A stretch of 53,232 nt of DNA from Rhizophagus sp. LPA8_4_AMF (Eukaryota > Glomeromycota > Glomeromycetes > Glomerales > Glomeraceae), in NCBI GenBank assembly GCA_021464525.1, contig JADRCO010000111.1, positions 1 to 53,232 on the forward strand, in the 5' to 3' direction. Numbering within the stretch: position 1 is the first letter of the stretch; every line of letters starts with the position of its first letter. The notes under the pieces were generated by a model. The model was not told where the DNA came from, made no database searches, and saw nothing but the letters and a program-made list of their open reading frames with translations. The translations under genes were made by a program, and so were the position numbers. This document shows, in pieces, positions 25,879 through 37,793 of this stretch.

Positions 25879-28385
25879 TTAAATAAATTCAAATTCTTGT
25901 TTAAAAGAATTTAAATCCCTTTTATCGCATTTAGATTCTAAATCAGCCCTATCCAAAAATCCACAACACATTTTAAGTGTATCCCAGATATTCGAACTCA
26001 TGCCTTTTTCAGTAATATTTTGAAACGAACTACCTTCAATGTTTAAACTATTATTTGTGATCGTGTCAGTTTCTCCGGCTTGCAGCGCAAGAGCAGCAAG
26101 TAAATGTTCAACCGCATCTCTATATTCTTTCATGTTAATGAAAGAAATGGCAAGATTATAACGAGCACGAACATACGATGGATTTATCTCGAGTGCATTA
26201 AAATATGCATTAGCGGCCTTTTCAGGTTCACGAGCATTTGCCATTGTTGCACCAAGTTTATTCCAAAGAAGATAATCCTAAATAAAAGATGTAAATCAAA
26301 TTATCCTTTAAAAGAGGAATTAAAAATATAAAATGTTGAACTTACGTTCGGTCTCAAGGAAAGTGCAGATTGGAAACAGTCTATCGCCTTTTTATATTCT
26401 TCCGATACATTGTATAATATTCCTAAACCAATTTGAATGTCTGGATCAAGATTTTCTCCGGGATTTAAAAGTGCTGCTCGTATAAACAGGTCCGTGAAAA
26501 AATCGTGAGGATCAACAAAATTTGCTTTTGCACGTTGCTGTTCCAATAATTTTTTGTATTTAGAATTATGCTCAAACCAAGATTCTAATACATCATATAC
26601 ATCATCACGACGATATTCGTTCGTGTAAGAAACTGCTAAAGAAAGCCATGAATCCAATATTTGAGGATTCAAGGTTGCAGCTTTACGTAATGCTGCTATT
26701 GCTTTCGGCTCCTGTTCATTCTCTTGTTGCCTAGTACCAAGTTGATACCATGCATATGAATCATTCGGATCAAGTTGAACCTTCGCTTCTAAAATCAATA
26801 TAGATTCTGCTAGATTTTGACCTTTCATTGACGAAAGATTTGCCATATTAAGGAAAGGATTATTTTGAGAAAATTCGTAATCGTTATAATTGTATGAATA
26901 TCCTGAACTAGTAGCTTGATAATTTTTCCAATCATTTTCTAAATCTTTCATAGTTTGATCAATAGATTCTTCTAATGAAAAATCTTTAGCCCAGTTATCC
27001 GATGCTGTTCTTGCACTGGAAGTATCATTTATTTGGTTGTCAGTTTTCTGAAATTCCCTAGCCCAATCACTTTCTCCATTTTTTGTAATATCTGAAAATC
27101 TAGTATTTTCATTAAATTCTTGAGTCCATGAATTTGTCTGTTTATTTGTAAATTCCGAAGCCCAATTATTACTATTCTGTTGCTGACTAAATTCGGAAGC
27201 CCAATTTTCATTTGATATTGGGGCATTTTCAACAATTTTGTCACCTTCAATAGAAAGTTCTTGTTTGCTCAATTTTTTCATGAATTGAAAAAATGATGAA
27301 CTTTTAAATTTTGGGTTTGTCTCTCCTTCAACAGATGCAACTAATTTACTGGCTACACTAGCTAATTCAGTTTTTGCATCCGCAGCTTCCTCTTGTTGTT
27401 TAAATTCATTTGCCCATGATTGTTCTTGAGCTTTAAATTCGGACTCCCAACTCACACCTAGTGCAGACAATCATATTAAATAGAAGTATCAAGGTAGATC
27501 TTATGATGATTTTCTTGAACACTTACTTTTCTTCGCATCCTCAAATGCTTGTTCAAATGCGGTTATCTCTTCAGGATGCATCTCAATATTTCCTGTTTGC
27601 TGTTGTTGAAACTGAGTTACCCAATTATCTAAAAGAAAAAATATATATATTTAAGCTTGCTAGTTACACAAACGAACAAAGAATCTCGAATAACTAAAAG
27701 TCACTCACTTTGATTTTGAGAATTTTTGTAGATCATGTTGAATTCTTTAAATTCCGGATGTACGTGGTTGGGTATAATGTGGTGTGCTGATTCTGGTTGT
27801 TTCAAAAATTCAACTGCCCAATCTCCATTTCTTGGTATGTCGTGTCTAATTGCTTCGAGTTCTTTGCTCATTTCATCAAGATTATAAAGATTTGGTGGAT
27901 GAGAAGATTCTTGTCTCGGATATTGAAAAAATTTTTGAGCATACTAAAAAACAAATTCTTTAGTTTTCAAAACTTGTAATAACCAAATTAACAATGTTCT
28001 AATGTTCTTAACTTACCTCATCTTCTTGCCGATTAATATTTGTTTGTGTTCTAAATGCCTGATTTAAAATTGCCAAATTAAAAATATAAACATTAGCGGT
28101 CTTTTTTTTTTAAGAAAAAAGAACTTAAAAAGAATATAACATACTCCTTTAGAAGAACCCTCGCCGTAACGTTCTGCTGAAAATTTATCCTAAAGATCAA
28201 ATGAAATTATTTAATTATTGTTGCAACACATATACAATACATATGGATATATCTAAAAAAAAAAGTGCATTTATTTCGAGTAAATTTACATGTTGCGACG
28301 AACTATCTTGAGTAAATTGCTTCATAAGCCCAGTCATTGGGTTGACTGGTCCGCAACTAGCGTCTTCGGGAAACCACTGTGCCAT
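25879..28385 (-). CDS. PEX5: Peroxisomal targeting signal 1 receptor, peroxin-5
   Basis: Seven exons: 28385-28290, 28189-28145, 28058-28017, 27943-27709, 27628-27527, 27457-26346, 26277-25879; 676 aa, all GT-AG and in frame. The N-terminus has the conserved Cys (DASCGPVNPMTG) used for monoubiquitin-dependent recycling. The natively unfolded first half carries nine WxxxF motifs for Pex14/Pex13 docking: WAVEF, WVTQF, WESEF, WANEF, WASEF twice, WTQEF, WAREF, WAKDF. The second half is a TPR array: AWYQLGTRQQENEQEPKAI, SWLSLAVSYTNE, DIQIGLGILYNVSEEYKKA, LLWNKLGATMANAREPEKA, VRARYNLAISFINMKEYRDA. It binds C-terminal SKL-type signals in the cytosol and delivers cargo to the peroxisome. The gene is head-to-head with EME1. 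Confidence 0.96.
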
Positions 28386-28628
28386 TTTTTGGTAATTATA
28401 CTTTGGGCAATTATATTGTTAAGAAGTTCTGAAGGTAAAACTAGTCGATAGTCTGAAAAATATGAAAAATATGAACATTTTTTTTTTTTGATCTATTTGT
28501 AATCTAGTGACTAGTGCATGTGATAAATGTAACATGTAGATCGTTGATGTAATAACTATTAAGTAGTGTTTAAGTGGTCACGTTTCTATCTCAACGCGCA
28601 ACATTCCTTATATAATTTCGAAAGTGTC
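28386..28628. promoter_or_regulatory. Bidirectional promoter region, PEX5 / EME1
   Basis: 243 bp between divergent start codons. The PEX5 side has no upstream in-frame ATG. On the EME1 side an in-frame ATG at 28566 would lengthen the protein by 21 residues. Confidence 0.4.
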
Positions 28629-30990
28629 ATGGCTGATAGTATTGAGAAACTCAAAAATGACAAAAAGCTTCAAGTTATGGCAAGTGAAGTTCAAGCTATT
28701 TGCGGGGAAAAAAGTTTAGAAGAAATCCTTGTAGACCTTTATAAAACACAAAGCGTAGAACTCACGATCAATCGTATCTTTGATGGAAATGTAACTTTCT
28801 TTGCAATTTCCTTATTACAATTTTGAACTTTTATATATTTATTATATGTTTATAATTAAAAGTTCCTTGAAGGAACACGTTTAGATCCTTTGAAAGTTTC
28901 AAAAATTTCATTCCCTATCCACCTATTAGATAAGAAGGATTACGTCACAACGACAAAAAATCCACCAATTAAAACAAATATTAATAATGAACTTTTATCA
29001 ACAAATTCTGCAAAGACTAAGTAAGCGATTCGATAATTTTGGAGATTCTTTACTTTAATTCTTTAATTAATTCACGTTTTATAATAGTTCATCCACCTTT
29101 ATAACTTCAGAATTTGATGATAAAGTATGTGATAACTTATATAATTAATTTATGTAATTTAATAATAATCTCTTACGCCAAATTATTATTTAATATTTAA
29201 AGCCCAGTTTCAAGAGATTACCATCAGATTTGGAATCAAATTTTACATTTTCCTGTTCCATAGATGATGATATCAAACCAATCAAAAATTCAACCTGTTC
29301 AACTGAATTTTCAAAAAATCTTTCTCATATTCAAAATAGAAAAGAAAAGTCCTCAATTAATTTGATAACGAAAAAAAACACAAACAGAAATAGTATAATC
29401 GATTTGACTGCTGAAGATGAAGATAGTGATGCGACTTTGAAATCGGAGGATTCACATGAACAAAACTTACAAAAATCAGCGTATGAATTTCAGCCTAAAA
29501 TAATATCGAATGAACATCAATCCAATGTGTTAAAGTTAAATCAAGGAGGAGATAAGGATCTCATAGAAACAACAATTGATAATTTAAATTATGATGATTC
29601 CGTAACGCATCAGAAACGTAAACGTAAGAACGTAGTGGATCAGACTAATGTAAATCCAAAAATGACAGAAGATGATAAATTAGTTTCTAAAAAGATTAAA
29701 GAAGCCGAAAAATTGGAGAAGGTATTATTTATACTTTTTTTACAAATTTATCATTTTGAACTAATTTAATTTAATAACCAGAAAACTCAGAGGGAACAGC
29801 AGAAATTGGAACGTAAAAGACAAAAGGAAGAACGTGAGGCCGAGAAAAAAAGGCTTAAACAAATTCAGGAAGTTAACAAGATCAAGGGCAATAAACTAGA
29901 AATATGTCGAGAATTAATAGTTGATGTTTCAACCGATTTATCGAGTAAATCTCTAGTTGATTACTTACGGGATAATCCAAAATATAATTATATGACTATT
30001 AACGCTGTTCAGCACGATATTCCCAATATTATTAAATGGCGAAGAAAAGTTACTGCTGCATGGGACGATGAAATTTGTGCTTTCATGCCAATTCCAGAAA
30101 GGATTCAGGATGAATCGTTTATATTGATTTATTTTGACGTGTCAGAATTTATCAAACTTATTAAAGATGATAATTTATCAGAAAATATCAATAGACTACA
30201 AGAAATTTTTGTCAACAAGAAATTAGTTATATTAATTGAAGGTTATGAAAATTATTGTCGCAAGAGAAAAACACAAATTAATCGGAACTTCACCGATGCT
30301 GTTCGATTAGGTATAGAAGAACACGATGTCGAAGATATGGAAACCACTAGGGTCCCAACAAAAAAAAAGAAAAAGAATTATGAACAAGAACCTGACCTCG
30401 AGGAAGTGGAAGAGAAGTTTTTGTGGTTGCAGATTATCGCGAAATGTTTTATTATTCACACAAAAGATTTTGAGGATACAGCAGAAACGATAGGCATATT
30501 GTCAACTGATATTGCAACTATACCATACAAGTAAATTATCTAATATCCTTTTCAATATTCTTATAGCATTAATTTAACAATTTTCTTTTTTCATTAGGAA
30601 TCGTAATTGTGATTTGAACTTTTGGGTTGAGGGACAAGTTCGTGCTGGAACAGGATCTAGTGATACTTGGCTGCGTATGTTACAAGAAATTCAACTTGTG
30701 ACTGAGCCGGTAGCCAGAGGGATTATTAATATCTATCCAACCGTCAAATCGTTATATGATGCATATAAGAAGTGTCTAACTAGAGAAGAAGCAGAAAGTC
30801 TTTTGACATTTGTTGAGGTAACTCTATCTTTTAGCTGTTGATTTTACGTGATAAATTTAACGTATGTATTATTATTATTTTACAGATTCCTAACACTGGT
30901 TTTGCTCAACATCGATGTGTTAATAAACCTCTATCAAAAAAGATATATGAAATATTTATGGGAACTGATCCGGATTATATAATTTCTTAA
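28629..30990 (+). CDS. EME1: Structure-specific endonuclease subunit EME1 (ERCC4/XPF family partner of MUS81)
   Basis: Seven exons: 28629-28790, 28863-29020, 29088-29124, 29203-29721, 29782-30530, 30598-30817, 30886-30990; 649 aa. Residues about 15-53 look CUE-like (ILVDLYKTQSVELTINRIF). Around residue 183 SIIDLTAEDEDSD fits a SUMO-interacting motif. A Lys/Glu-rich coiled coil precedes the ERCC4-like domain (IVDVSTDLSSKSLVDYL ... NIIKWRRKVTAAWDDE). That domain lacks the catalytic ERKxxxD signature, as expected for the non-catalytic EME1 side. The helix-hairpin-helix region is LQEIQLVTEPVARGIINIYP and KSLYDAYKKC. With MUS81 (not here) it cuts recombination intermediates and stalled forks. Translation from 28566 is possible; I chose 28629 because the CUE-like region follows directly. 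Confidence 0.88.
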
Positions 30991-31925
30991 AAATATTTAT
31001 TTATATGAAGGGATTTTATTTTATCAAAAGGTAATTTTCTTTATCTCAAAGAACTTTATTCAAGATTGCTAATTTGTTAGAAAACCTTCATTAAAGATCG
31101 AAATTTATTATACCGATATAACTATTTGATAATCTTATAATACTGGCTTTTTGATAGTAATATTATATACTCACTTAGTTCTAACACTTGATCAATAAAA
31201 AAAAGAATTCTTTTGAACAAAAAGTTTATAATTAAGCATAAAATACAAAATTTGAATTCAGTATTCATACCAAAAATTATTTGTAAAATAAATTGCCAGT
31301 AATGTTTGAGGTCAGCTGCACGTGTGCTGTTCTTTTACTTTGCTCCGGACAATAAAATAACTCTCAACAGATAAACCACACTTATACCTTTGATATTACC
31401 AATTATCTCATTAAATGACATTTAAATGCTCATATTTCACATAATCCGAATGGAATGTAAGAAAAATGTCAATCGTTCGGATTTTTCTTGATATAACATG
31501 AAATTGACTATTAATTCTTACAATAACGTAATTAATGTACAAGATGAAGATGAAGTATTCAATAAATAAGGTCGTGAGTAAATCGCTTGAATTAAAAGGT
31601 TTGTACGTGATTATAAACATATAAAGTAATTATTTTTGTGGTCGACACTTTTTTATGCACACCAACATTTGAATGACGTTTATGATAGATCTGTTCAAAA
31701 AAAAAAAAACGGTTTCTGATGATTTTTTGGAAAATGTAACATAATTGTCTTAGCATACAAAATCCCTTGTAAATGCCACATGGTTTACATGAAAATAAGC
31801 ACAATTTTTTTTTCAATTTCTAATAAACGTATTAAACTAATCTCCCGCCTAATTAATGTAGATCTACGGTTACACATATAATTACAAATAATTCATTTTC
31901 TTTTCCTCCCAACTCCCTAACTACT
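30991..31925. promoter_or_regulatory. Intergenic: EME1 3' side and cis-prenyltransferase promoter side
   Basis: 935 bp of AT-rich DNA. Small open frames on the minus strand between 31411 and 32035 have no recognisable product. No regulatory site could be identified. Confidence 0.4.
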
Positions 31926-33002
31926 ATGTCTGCCGTCTCAACGTTAACGCATGATTCAAAAACAACTGACAAAGAAGTATTTGATTCTACAATACCATCT
32001 TCTACAATACCATCCTCACCAAAATCTTTATCCAAACAATTCCATGAATTCTTGATAAAAATATTAAGATATGGAAAAATCCCTCAGCATATTGGTTTTA
32101 TTATGGATGGTAATAGAAGATTTGCAAGAAAAATAAATGTTCAAACAACGGAAGGGCATTATATGGGATTCCTTAAAATGGAAGAGGCAAGTTAAATAAT
32201 TTTTTTTTTTTTACTTTTTTTTTTGATTCGATAGTACTAATAATATATTAAAATTGAAATTTATTTAGGTATTGGACATTTGTTTACAGCTTGGTGTTAA
32301 AGTCGTCACTGTATACGCATTTAGTATCGAGAATTTTAAGCGACCAAAAGAAGAAGTAGATGCACTTATGCATCTGGCTAAAACGAAGTTAATAGAATTG
32401 TGTCAGAGGTAATAATTACTGAATTGAATATTTACACGTATTTCTTTTTTTCAAAAAAAAATTTAAAAATAACAAAATTTCTTCAGTAAAACCGTGAAAA
32501 AGTATGGAGTTTGTGTCAGAATATTAGGAAATATGTCTTATGTTTCACAAGATTTGAGAGAAGTTATAGAAGAAGCAGTTGAAATGACAAAAGATAATAA
32601 TCGGTAAATAATATATATTTTTTTTTTAAAAAATAAAATTATGAAATTATATTTAATTTATAATATTTACTTAAAAATAATAGATCTATATTGAATGTAT
32701 GTTTTTCTTATACTTCAAGAGATGAAATCACCAATTCTGTAAAAACAATTGTAAAAATGGTAGAAAATAAACAAATACAAGTAGAGGATATTAATGAAAA
32801 TTTAATAGAACAATGTTTATTTACTCATGGATGTCCACCTTTAGAGATTCTAATTCGAACATCAGGTGAAATTCGATTGAGTGATTTTCTTTTATGGCAA
32901 TGTCATCAAAATTGTCATATACATTTTGAGAATTGTTATTGGCCTGAGTTTTCTATTTGGAAGATGTTACAAATCATTCTAGAATATCAGCTATCAAATT
33001 AG
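31926..33002 (+). CDS. RER2: Dehydrodolichyl diphosphate synthase (cis-prenyltransferase, Rer2/Srt1/DHDDS type)
   Basis: Four exons: 31926-32186, 32269-32408, 32487-32603, 32684-33002; 278 aa. After about 35 Ser/Thr-rich residues comes [17 protein letters not shown]: the catalytic Asp61 and the DGNRR diphosphate-binding motif. [15 protein letters not shown] is motif [19 protein letters not shown] and CYWPEF are the conserved C-terminal motifs IV and V of the family. The enzyme adds cis isoprene units to farnesyl diphosphate to build dolichol precursors in the ER, the lipid carrier for N-glycosylation and GPI anchors. Eukaryotic enzymes work with a Nus1/NgBR partner, not seen here. Intron 1 must be GC-AG: GAAGAG is followed by gcaagt, and only this junction restores the conserved KMEEVLDIC. 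All catalytic residues are present. Confidence 0.95.
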
Positions 33003-33424
33003 ATTACAAAAAAAGAATCTTTTTTTAATTTATATAAAAATAATTAATTATATTAACACTCATACTTAGATTTAATTTTTTCAAGAAATATTTAATAATA
33101 CTTTTTAATTAATAATTTTTTCCAGTTAAAGTAATAAATTAAACTTTCTGTTATAAAAATTCAAAAGTATAATAATAATTCTATCAAAATAATTTTGATA
33201 TTATAATTTTTTTAAAATTTGTTTAGACTTATATAATAAAAATATGGTAAAAATAATACAGGATCTTGTTGGTATTATTATATTTATTTTAAATAAAAAT
33301 AAAATTGAAAATTTTTTAATGAATAGCAGTTTATAAATAATTAGTTTTCATAAAAAAAACTAATTATTAACTATTTGGTTTACCATTCTATACACTAGAA
33401 CCTAAAGACATTATACTAATATGT
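33003..33424. other. AT-rich 3' flank of the cis-prenyltransferase gene
   Basis: A/T-rich sequence, probably 3' UTR and spacer, up to the first copy of the repeat that marks the left end of the degenerate element. No gene seen. Confidence 0.4.
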
Positions 33425-33739
33425 CTTTAATCTAGACTATAATGTACCAGTCTACATATTTAATTAATTAGATTATAATGTGCCCAAGTAGTACCAGGAC
33501 CGCAAGACGTTATAATCTATTTAGGTGTATATTAATTAACTAGATTACAATGTATCTAAGTAGGCTATAATGTGCTATTGGTTTTTCACCACTGGGGTTT
33601 TTTGTGGTTATGTTGGTGTACCAGGACGTTATACTCTATTTGAGTCAGTCAACTAGAGTGTAACTGATGTGTCTAGATAAACTATATCGTGTCAGGCGTT
33701 AGCTTGCTTTTACACCTTTGCTTCTGCGCTTTAGAAGCT

Positions 33740-34921
33740 TACTCTGGGTTGCCAAAAAAAGTGACAGGTTCCGCAGTAAATCTGCAGTTAATTTCAGCAA
33801 GCCCTATGCTATAATTCTGGCTGATATTTAGGGTGGAATATCTTGCCTTGTTAGAAAAAGCATGACGAGAACTTTCCAATAATATCACAATTGCATGAAT
33901 TGGATGGCTGGATGCTGAACTATTGCGTCCCAAAGTTCTGGGCTTCTGGCAAAAATTATGGATTATATGCTGGCCAAAAATTAACCGAAATGACACTGTG
34001 TACTACTGCGCCTTGTTGCCTGATCTTCATCAGGTTGACTCCATCTGCACGGAAAATCCCTTCATAAAATCTTCCTTAACTTCGATTATACCCAGGATAC
34101 TACCGGTTGAACGACATTCTATTGCATAATCGAGATTTCCTTGCCATTTCGACCCTCGATAAGATTTTCCGGTATGAGTTTGAAATTATCTTTATAAAAC
34201 GAGACCCTGTCGCCAGATAGCAGTAATAAATAGTTTTCATTGCCTCATTTGCCTTGTTGAGAGGAGTAACATACTTGACGAAGTTTTATTTCCGCCATTA
34301 GGTGCTTAATCATAGCCTTGGACTTATCGTTATTTAGGTCTGCAGAACCACACGAAAAAAGGGGGAGCACGTCAATGTCGGGATTCGGGTCATTACTAAT
34401 ACCATAAAACTGGCACACTTTTGAGAACGACCAGGTTTTGATGGCGTCTCGATGAGCAATTGTTTTTAAATACAAATACACGGAGCATTTCACAAAGATC
34501 TTGATCATTTCGAGGCGAATATCTGTCTCCATCATTCATAGTTGAGTACCGCCCCGTCATTTTCAAGTGCGAGCGGTTGATACATCTTACGTATATAATC
34601 TTTGAAGAGACATGTTCAATATTTGCAGTCCACTTATTTGCCTTCCGTTTCGGGCGAACAATGACGGAATAAGTTTTTCATAGCCTAAAAATTCTTTATT
34701 TAGCGAAGGAGAAGTAAATTGTTGAGTAATGCCTGCAATGAGGCGACTTGCTCAAGTAATTCCTGTTCACGGCTCGAAGTGACGGTTGACACGGGCGGTT
34801 CAACCAAGACATGAATATGTTCCTTGGGAAGAAAGTATTTCGAAATCCTTTTGTTGCGAGCTCGTTCTTGTCCCGGAGTTAGAGATTGCTTAATCATCAT
34901 ACTAAATGTTATTAACACCAA
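33740..34921 (-). pseudogene. Broken gene with N-terminal coiled coil and restriction-endonuclease-like C-terminal domain
   Basis: Three blocks in order on the minus strand. 34921-34700 is an open frame with a Thr/Val-Ser region and a short coiled coil (SREQELLEQVASLQALLN). 34535-34245 is a second frame. About 34240-34030 contains LIEGRNGK and then, in a shifted frame, NLDYAIECRSTGSILGIIE followed by VKEDF. The D...E-x-K arrangement in LDYAIE ... IEVKED is the pattern of PD-(D/E)XK nuclease folds. From memory, similar C-terminal domains occur in expanded Rhizophagus families, some described as Crinkler-like; that link is uncertain. Frameshifts and stops separate the blocks and nothing convincing follows VQMEST, so it is a decayed copy. 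Confidence 0.5.
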
Positions 34922-34929
34922 ATAATTTA

Positions 34930-35176
34930 TCCCAAATTTCTTCTTTATTAGAATTTGATATTGCCTCTAAAAATTCATGTCCTAAAATATGATTTGTATA
35001 TATAATCGTACCATCAAGAAGATTTGGTAAATCTGATCCTTTATTAATTCAACAATAGAAGGCAAAAGCCTGAGAGACAAATTATTTTTTGCTAAAAAAT
35101 AAACAGCTCGCATTATACCAATAATACTATGATTTGTTTTTGCATTATAAGCAAATTCTTTTTGTAATGATTCCAT
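34930..35176 (-). pseudogene. hAT-like (ZNF862/DUF4371-type) transposase fragment
   Basis: The minus frame from 35176 reads NHSIIGIMRAVYFLAKNNLS and then LLPSIVELIK. After a one-base frame change it continues SDLPNLLDGTIIYTNHILGH and EFLEAISNSNKEEIWDKL. Both segments resemble the region preceding the catalytic part of ZNF862/KIAA1586-like, hAT-derived proteins. The catalytic core and dimerisation domain are absent; an unrelated frame begins right after. I read it as a truncated, frameshifted relic. The family call is by pattern memory and only moderately sure. Confidence 0.45.
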
Positions 35177-35954
35177 ATGTATTCTTCTGCATCTTTATGA
35201 TCCTCAGTATGTGTATATTCTTTATTTGCTGGTTTTTTTTGAAATATTTATTGCTCATTCTGTAGTAAATTTATTCTTTTTCATATGCTGCATACATTAT
35301 ATACTGTACAATATATATTCTTTTTTGATTTTTCATCATAATGTTACCTGTTCCGTTAGCCATTTGAGTTTAAATGTTTTACTATTGTTTATACGGGATT
35401 TTTTAAGGTTTTGTTAGGATTATCTTTAATTATCGAAGTTGGAATCGTCATAAAAATGCGAATTTTTTAATTTATTTGGCGATACAAAAAAACAAGATTT
35501 TCAATTTCGATCACATGCTCCTGTTAAAAAAAACTAATTCCCGGAATTTTCATGCTTTACATACTTTACTAAAATTTTTCCGAGCGCGGCAATACCCTTT
35601 AAAAAATCTTCGTCCTTTACGTCAACAATTTTTGCGATTTAACATTTATCAAATATTGAATACGTAAGATATTATAATAACTTTGCAATTATTAAACCTT
35701 TATTTAGCATAAAACTAATTGTATTTTATAATTATACATGAGTTTAACACACCAGTAATACATATTTATTTGTACACAAAATAATGCAGAACGTAATTAA
35801 TTAAATCAAAGATGCCATATTTATGATGTTTTCACTTCATGTTATTTTCTTCTTTTTCTTTTTTCGTAATAGTAGTCTTTAGTAACTGAAAGAAAGTGGG
35901 TAAAAAAAATATCAATAACTAATCCTGCCATAACATTTTTTGTATACATTCATT
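35177..35954. other. Interior of the degenerate element without a supported gene
   Basis: AT-rich DNA with several short open frames on the plus strand (35211-35667) that show no recognisable protein. Probably decayed element sequence between two broken coding regions. Confidence 0.35.
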
Positions 35955-36838
35955 GATTATATTCATAATACTCATATACAATCCCATTCTGCACAAACCA
36001 TGTCAGACGATTCTCTTCAATATTATTTTTTGGTGCTTCCTCAAGAGTCCCTAGTGGAAACATCATTTGACACATATCACTCCATATAAAAATGCGCTCA
36101 TAACAATCTAAAAATAATATTCCATATTCAACCTCCCCAATAATTATAATGTGGTTGAAGCCAAATTTGCAACACTCTTAATATAGTAGCTTAGTACTTT
36201 TGGATCTTTATCAATATCAAGGAGGTTTTCCCCACAAATGGAAGTTACAAAATTATGTTGATCAGATCTATTTTTAAATGTATCAACTAAAATGTGTGCA
36301 TCGTTATATTCAGTTTTTCCGCTATCTTCTCTTTCACAAAATCGCACATATAACACGGATCCATTACAGTCAAATCTTTGAGGGAGAGAATGCGCGTGTA
36401 CAAGTCGGCATTTTTCTGATGAGGATTTGGTTGTCCACTCCATGCCTGCCAGCACACCGACTCTGAACAATTCCCGAATTGATGTTTGCATTTGAATTTT
36501 TGGCCCGGGGTCAGAACTTTGTCCGATGCACATTTCAATGTCTTCATGGTTTTCACTCTTGATTTTGCTGCTCCCACATTCGTGGGTACTGGGCATCGGA
36601 TTGATGCACCGAACATACACTCCACAACTTTCCCTTTTCGTTTCGCAGTTTCTTTTGAGAGTGTTATGTTCACTGTGTTGGTCGCAATTTTGCTTTTGGT
36701 TGCATCTTGATTAATTCGTTTGCCAAGGTTTCCAGACTCTTCTTGTGATAATCGACTTGTTGTTTCACTGTTCTTTTTCTGGGGGGGTCGATGAGCATAA
36801 GCCCAAAGGATGCTGTAAGCATCCCACGTCGTGATCAC
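35955..36838 (-). pseudogene. Broken ORF of unknown function
   Basis: Minus-strand coding-like sequence in more than one frame. The first frame (36838-36287) is rich in Lys/Ser/Thr and Cys, with CKHQFGNCSESVCWQAWSGQ. The overlapping frame 36620-36144 ends in FVTSICGENLLDIDKDPKVL and a stop. A shift of one base then gives about 60 more residues, including GEVEYGILFLDCYERIFIW and LTWFVQNGIVYEYYEYNQ, with a stop near 35955. The continuation across the shift looks like one former protein. I do not recognise it. Base composition is less AT-rich than the surroundings, which fits an inserted element. Confidence 0.4.
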
Positions 36839-37793
36839 CAGGACTGGTCCGAAATTTTGGTAGAATTATCACCTTTCCAGTCAAAGGAATCATGTTTCCA
36901 TGTTTCCTACATAAAATATGATGTGTTAAATAGGTTCAAACATTTCTTTTTTTGTACAATTCCTTTCTCATTACCTGAAGGGCTCTATGAAATCCAATAT
37001 CATTTCTTTCTGCCATTCTTTTTACAAAGCGTATGGACTTAACAACCGGTTGATTTCTAAAAAAATAGTTACTTGAGTTACTTGTAACCTACTCTGTTGC
37101 CATATATTAATAATCAGAATCCAAATTTAGTATAGTATGATCTTAGTCTCGATTCTCGGATAACTCTATTAGATTTTAAGAATATTTATATTATTAACAT
37201 TTACTTCGATAAAGAAACATAGAAACATAGGAGTCATTTATCATCAGCAATTGCCTTTCTTTTATACGTATCCATCATCATATTCAGAGATAGCATCATC
37301 ATTTAGGATAAGCATGATTATTTGCCTACATCGTGCCCGTTATGGCAAAATACAATTACTCATTAACTCTCCGATTCTCGGGGAGTATTTGTGGCTTTTT
37401 ATGAACGTGAATTAATTGATCAACATAATTAGTATCGAATAAAGTAGAATGTATAATCGTGTCAGTCAATATAATGAGTAACTTTTTTCATTTCTTGTTA
37501 TTTATTAGAATGATCACACGTCAAAATATATTGTTAAACAAAGATCTATTATAAATTTACTTATCTTACGTATGAACGTGCTGATTATTGAAAAACATAA
37601 AAAACTCCCGAGTCTACTTAAGTTCATTGTAATCTAGATAACTTGAAAGAAAAGTTGGCAAATTCCTACTTTCTCACGCACTCATTAGGTAAGTTTACTT
37701 GGGTACATTATAATCTAGCTGACAAATATGCACCTAAGTATTATAGTCTAGACTCGTCAAATCGATAATATTATTATTGGATGATTTAAAGTT

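Larger units (their letters stand above)
33425..37760. mobile_element. Degenerate ~4.3-kb element with inverted clusters of a TAGATTATAATGT motif
   Basis: Three copies at the left end (33431, 33468 and 33540) read roughly TCTAGAtTATAATGTrCCcAAGTA. Three copies at the right end are their reverse complements in mirrored order: 37614 pairs with 33540, 37696 with 33468, 37731 with 33431. Spacing is similar on both sides (about 38 and 72 bp on the left, 35 and 80 bp on the right). This amounts to a diverged terminal inverted repeat of roughly 140 bp. Inside are coding fragments with stops and frameshifts (listed separately), less AT-rich than the flanks. I cannot name the superfamily from the ends alone. 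No target-site duplication was found. Confidence 0.6.
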
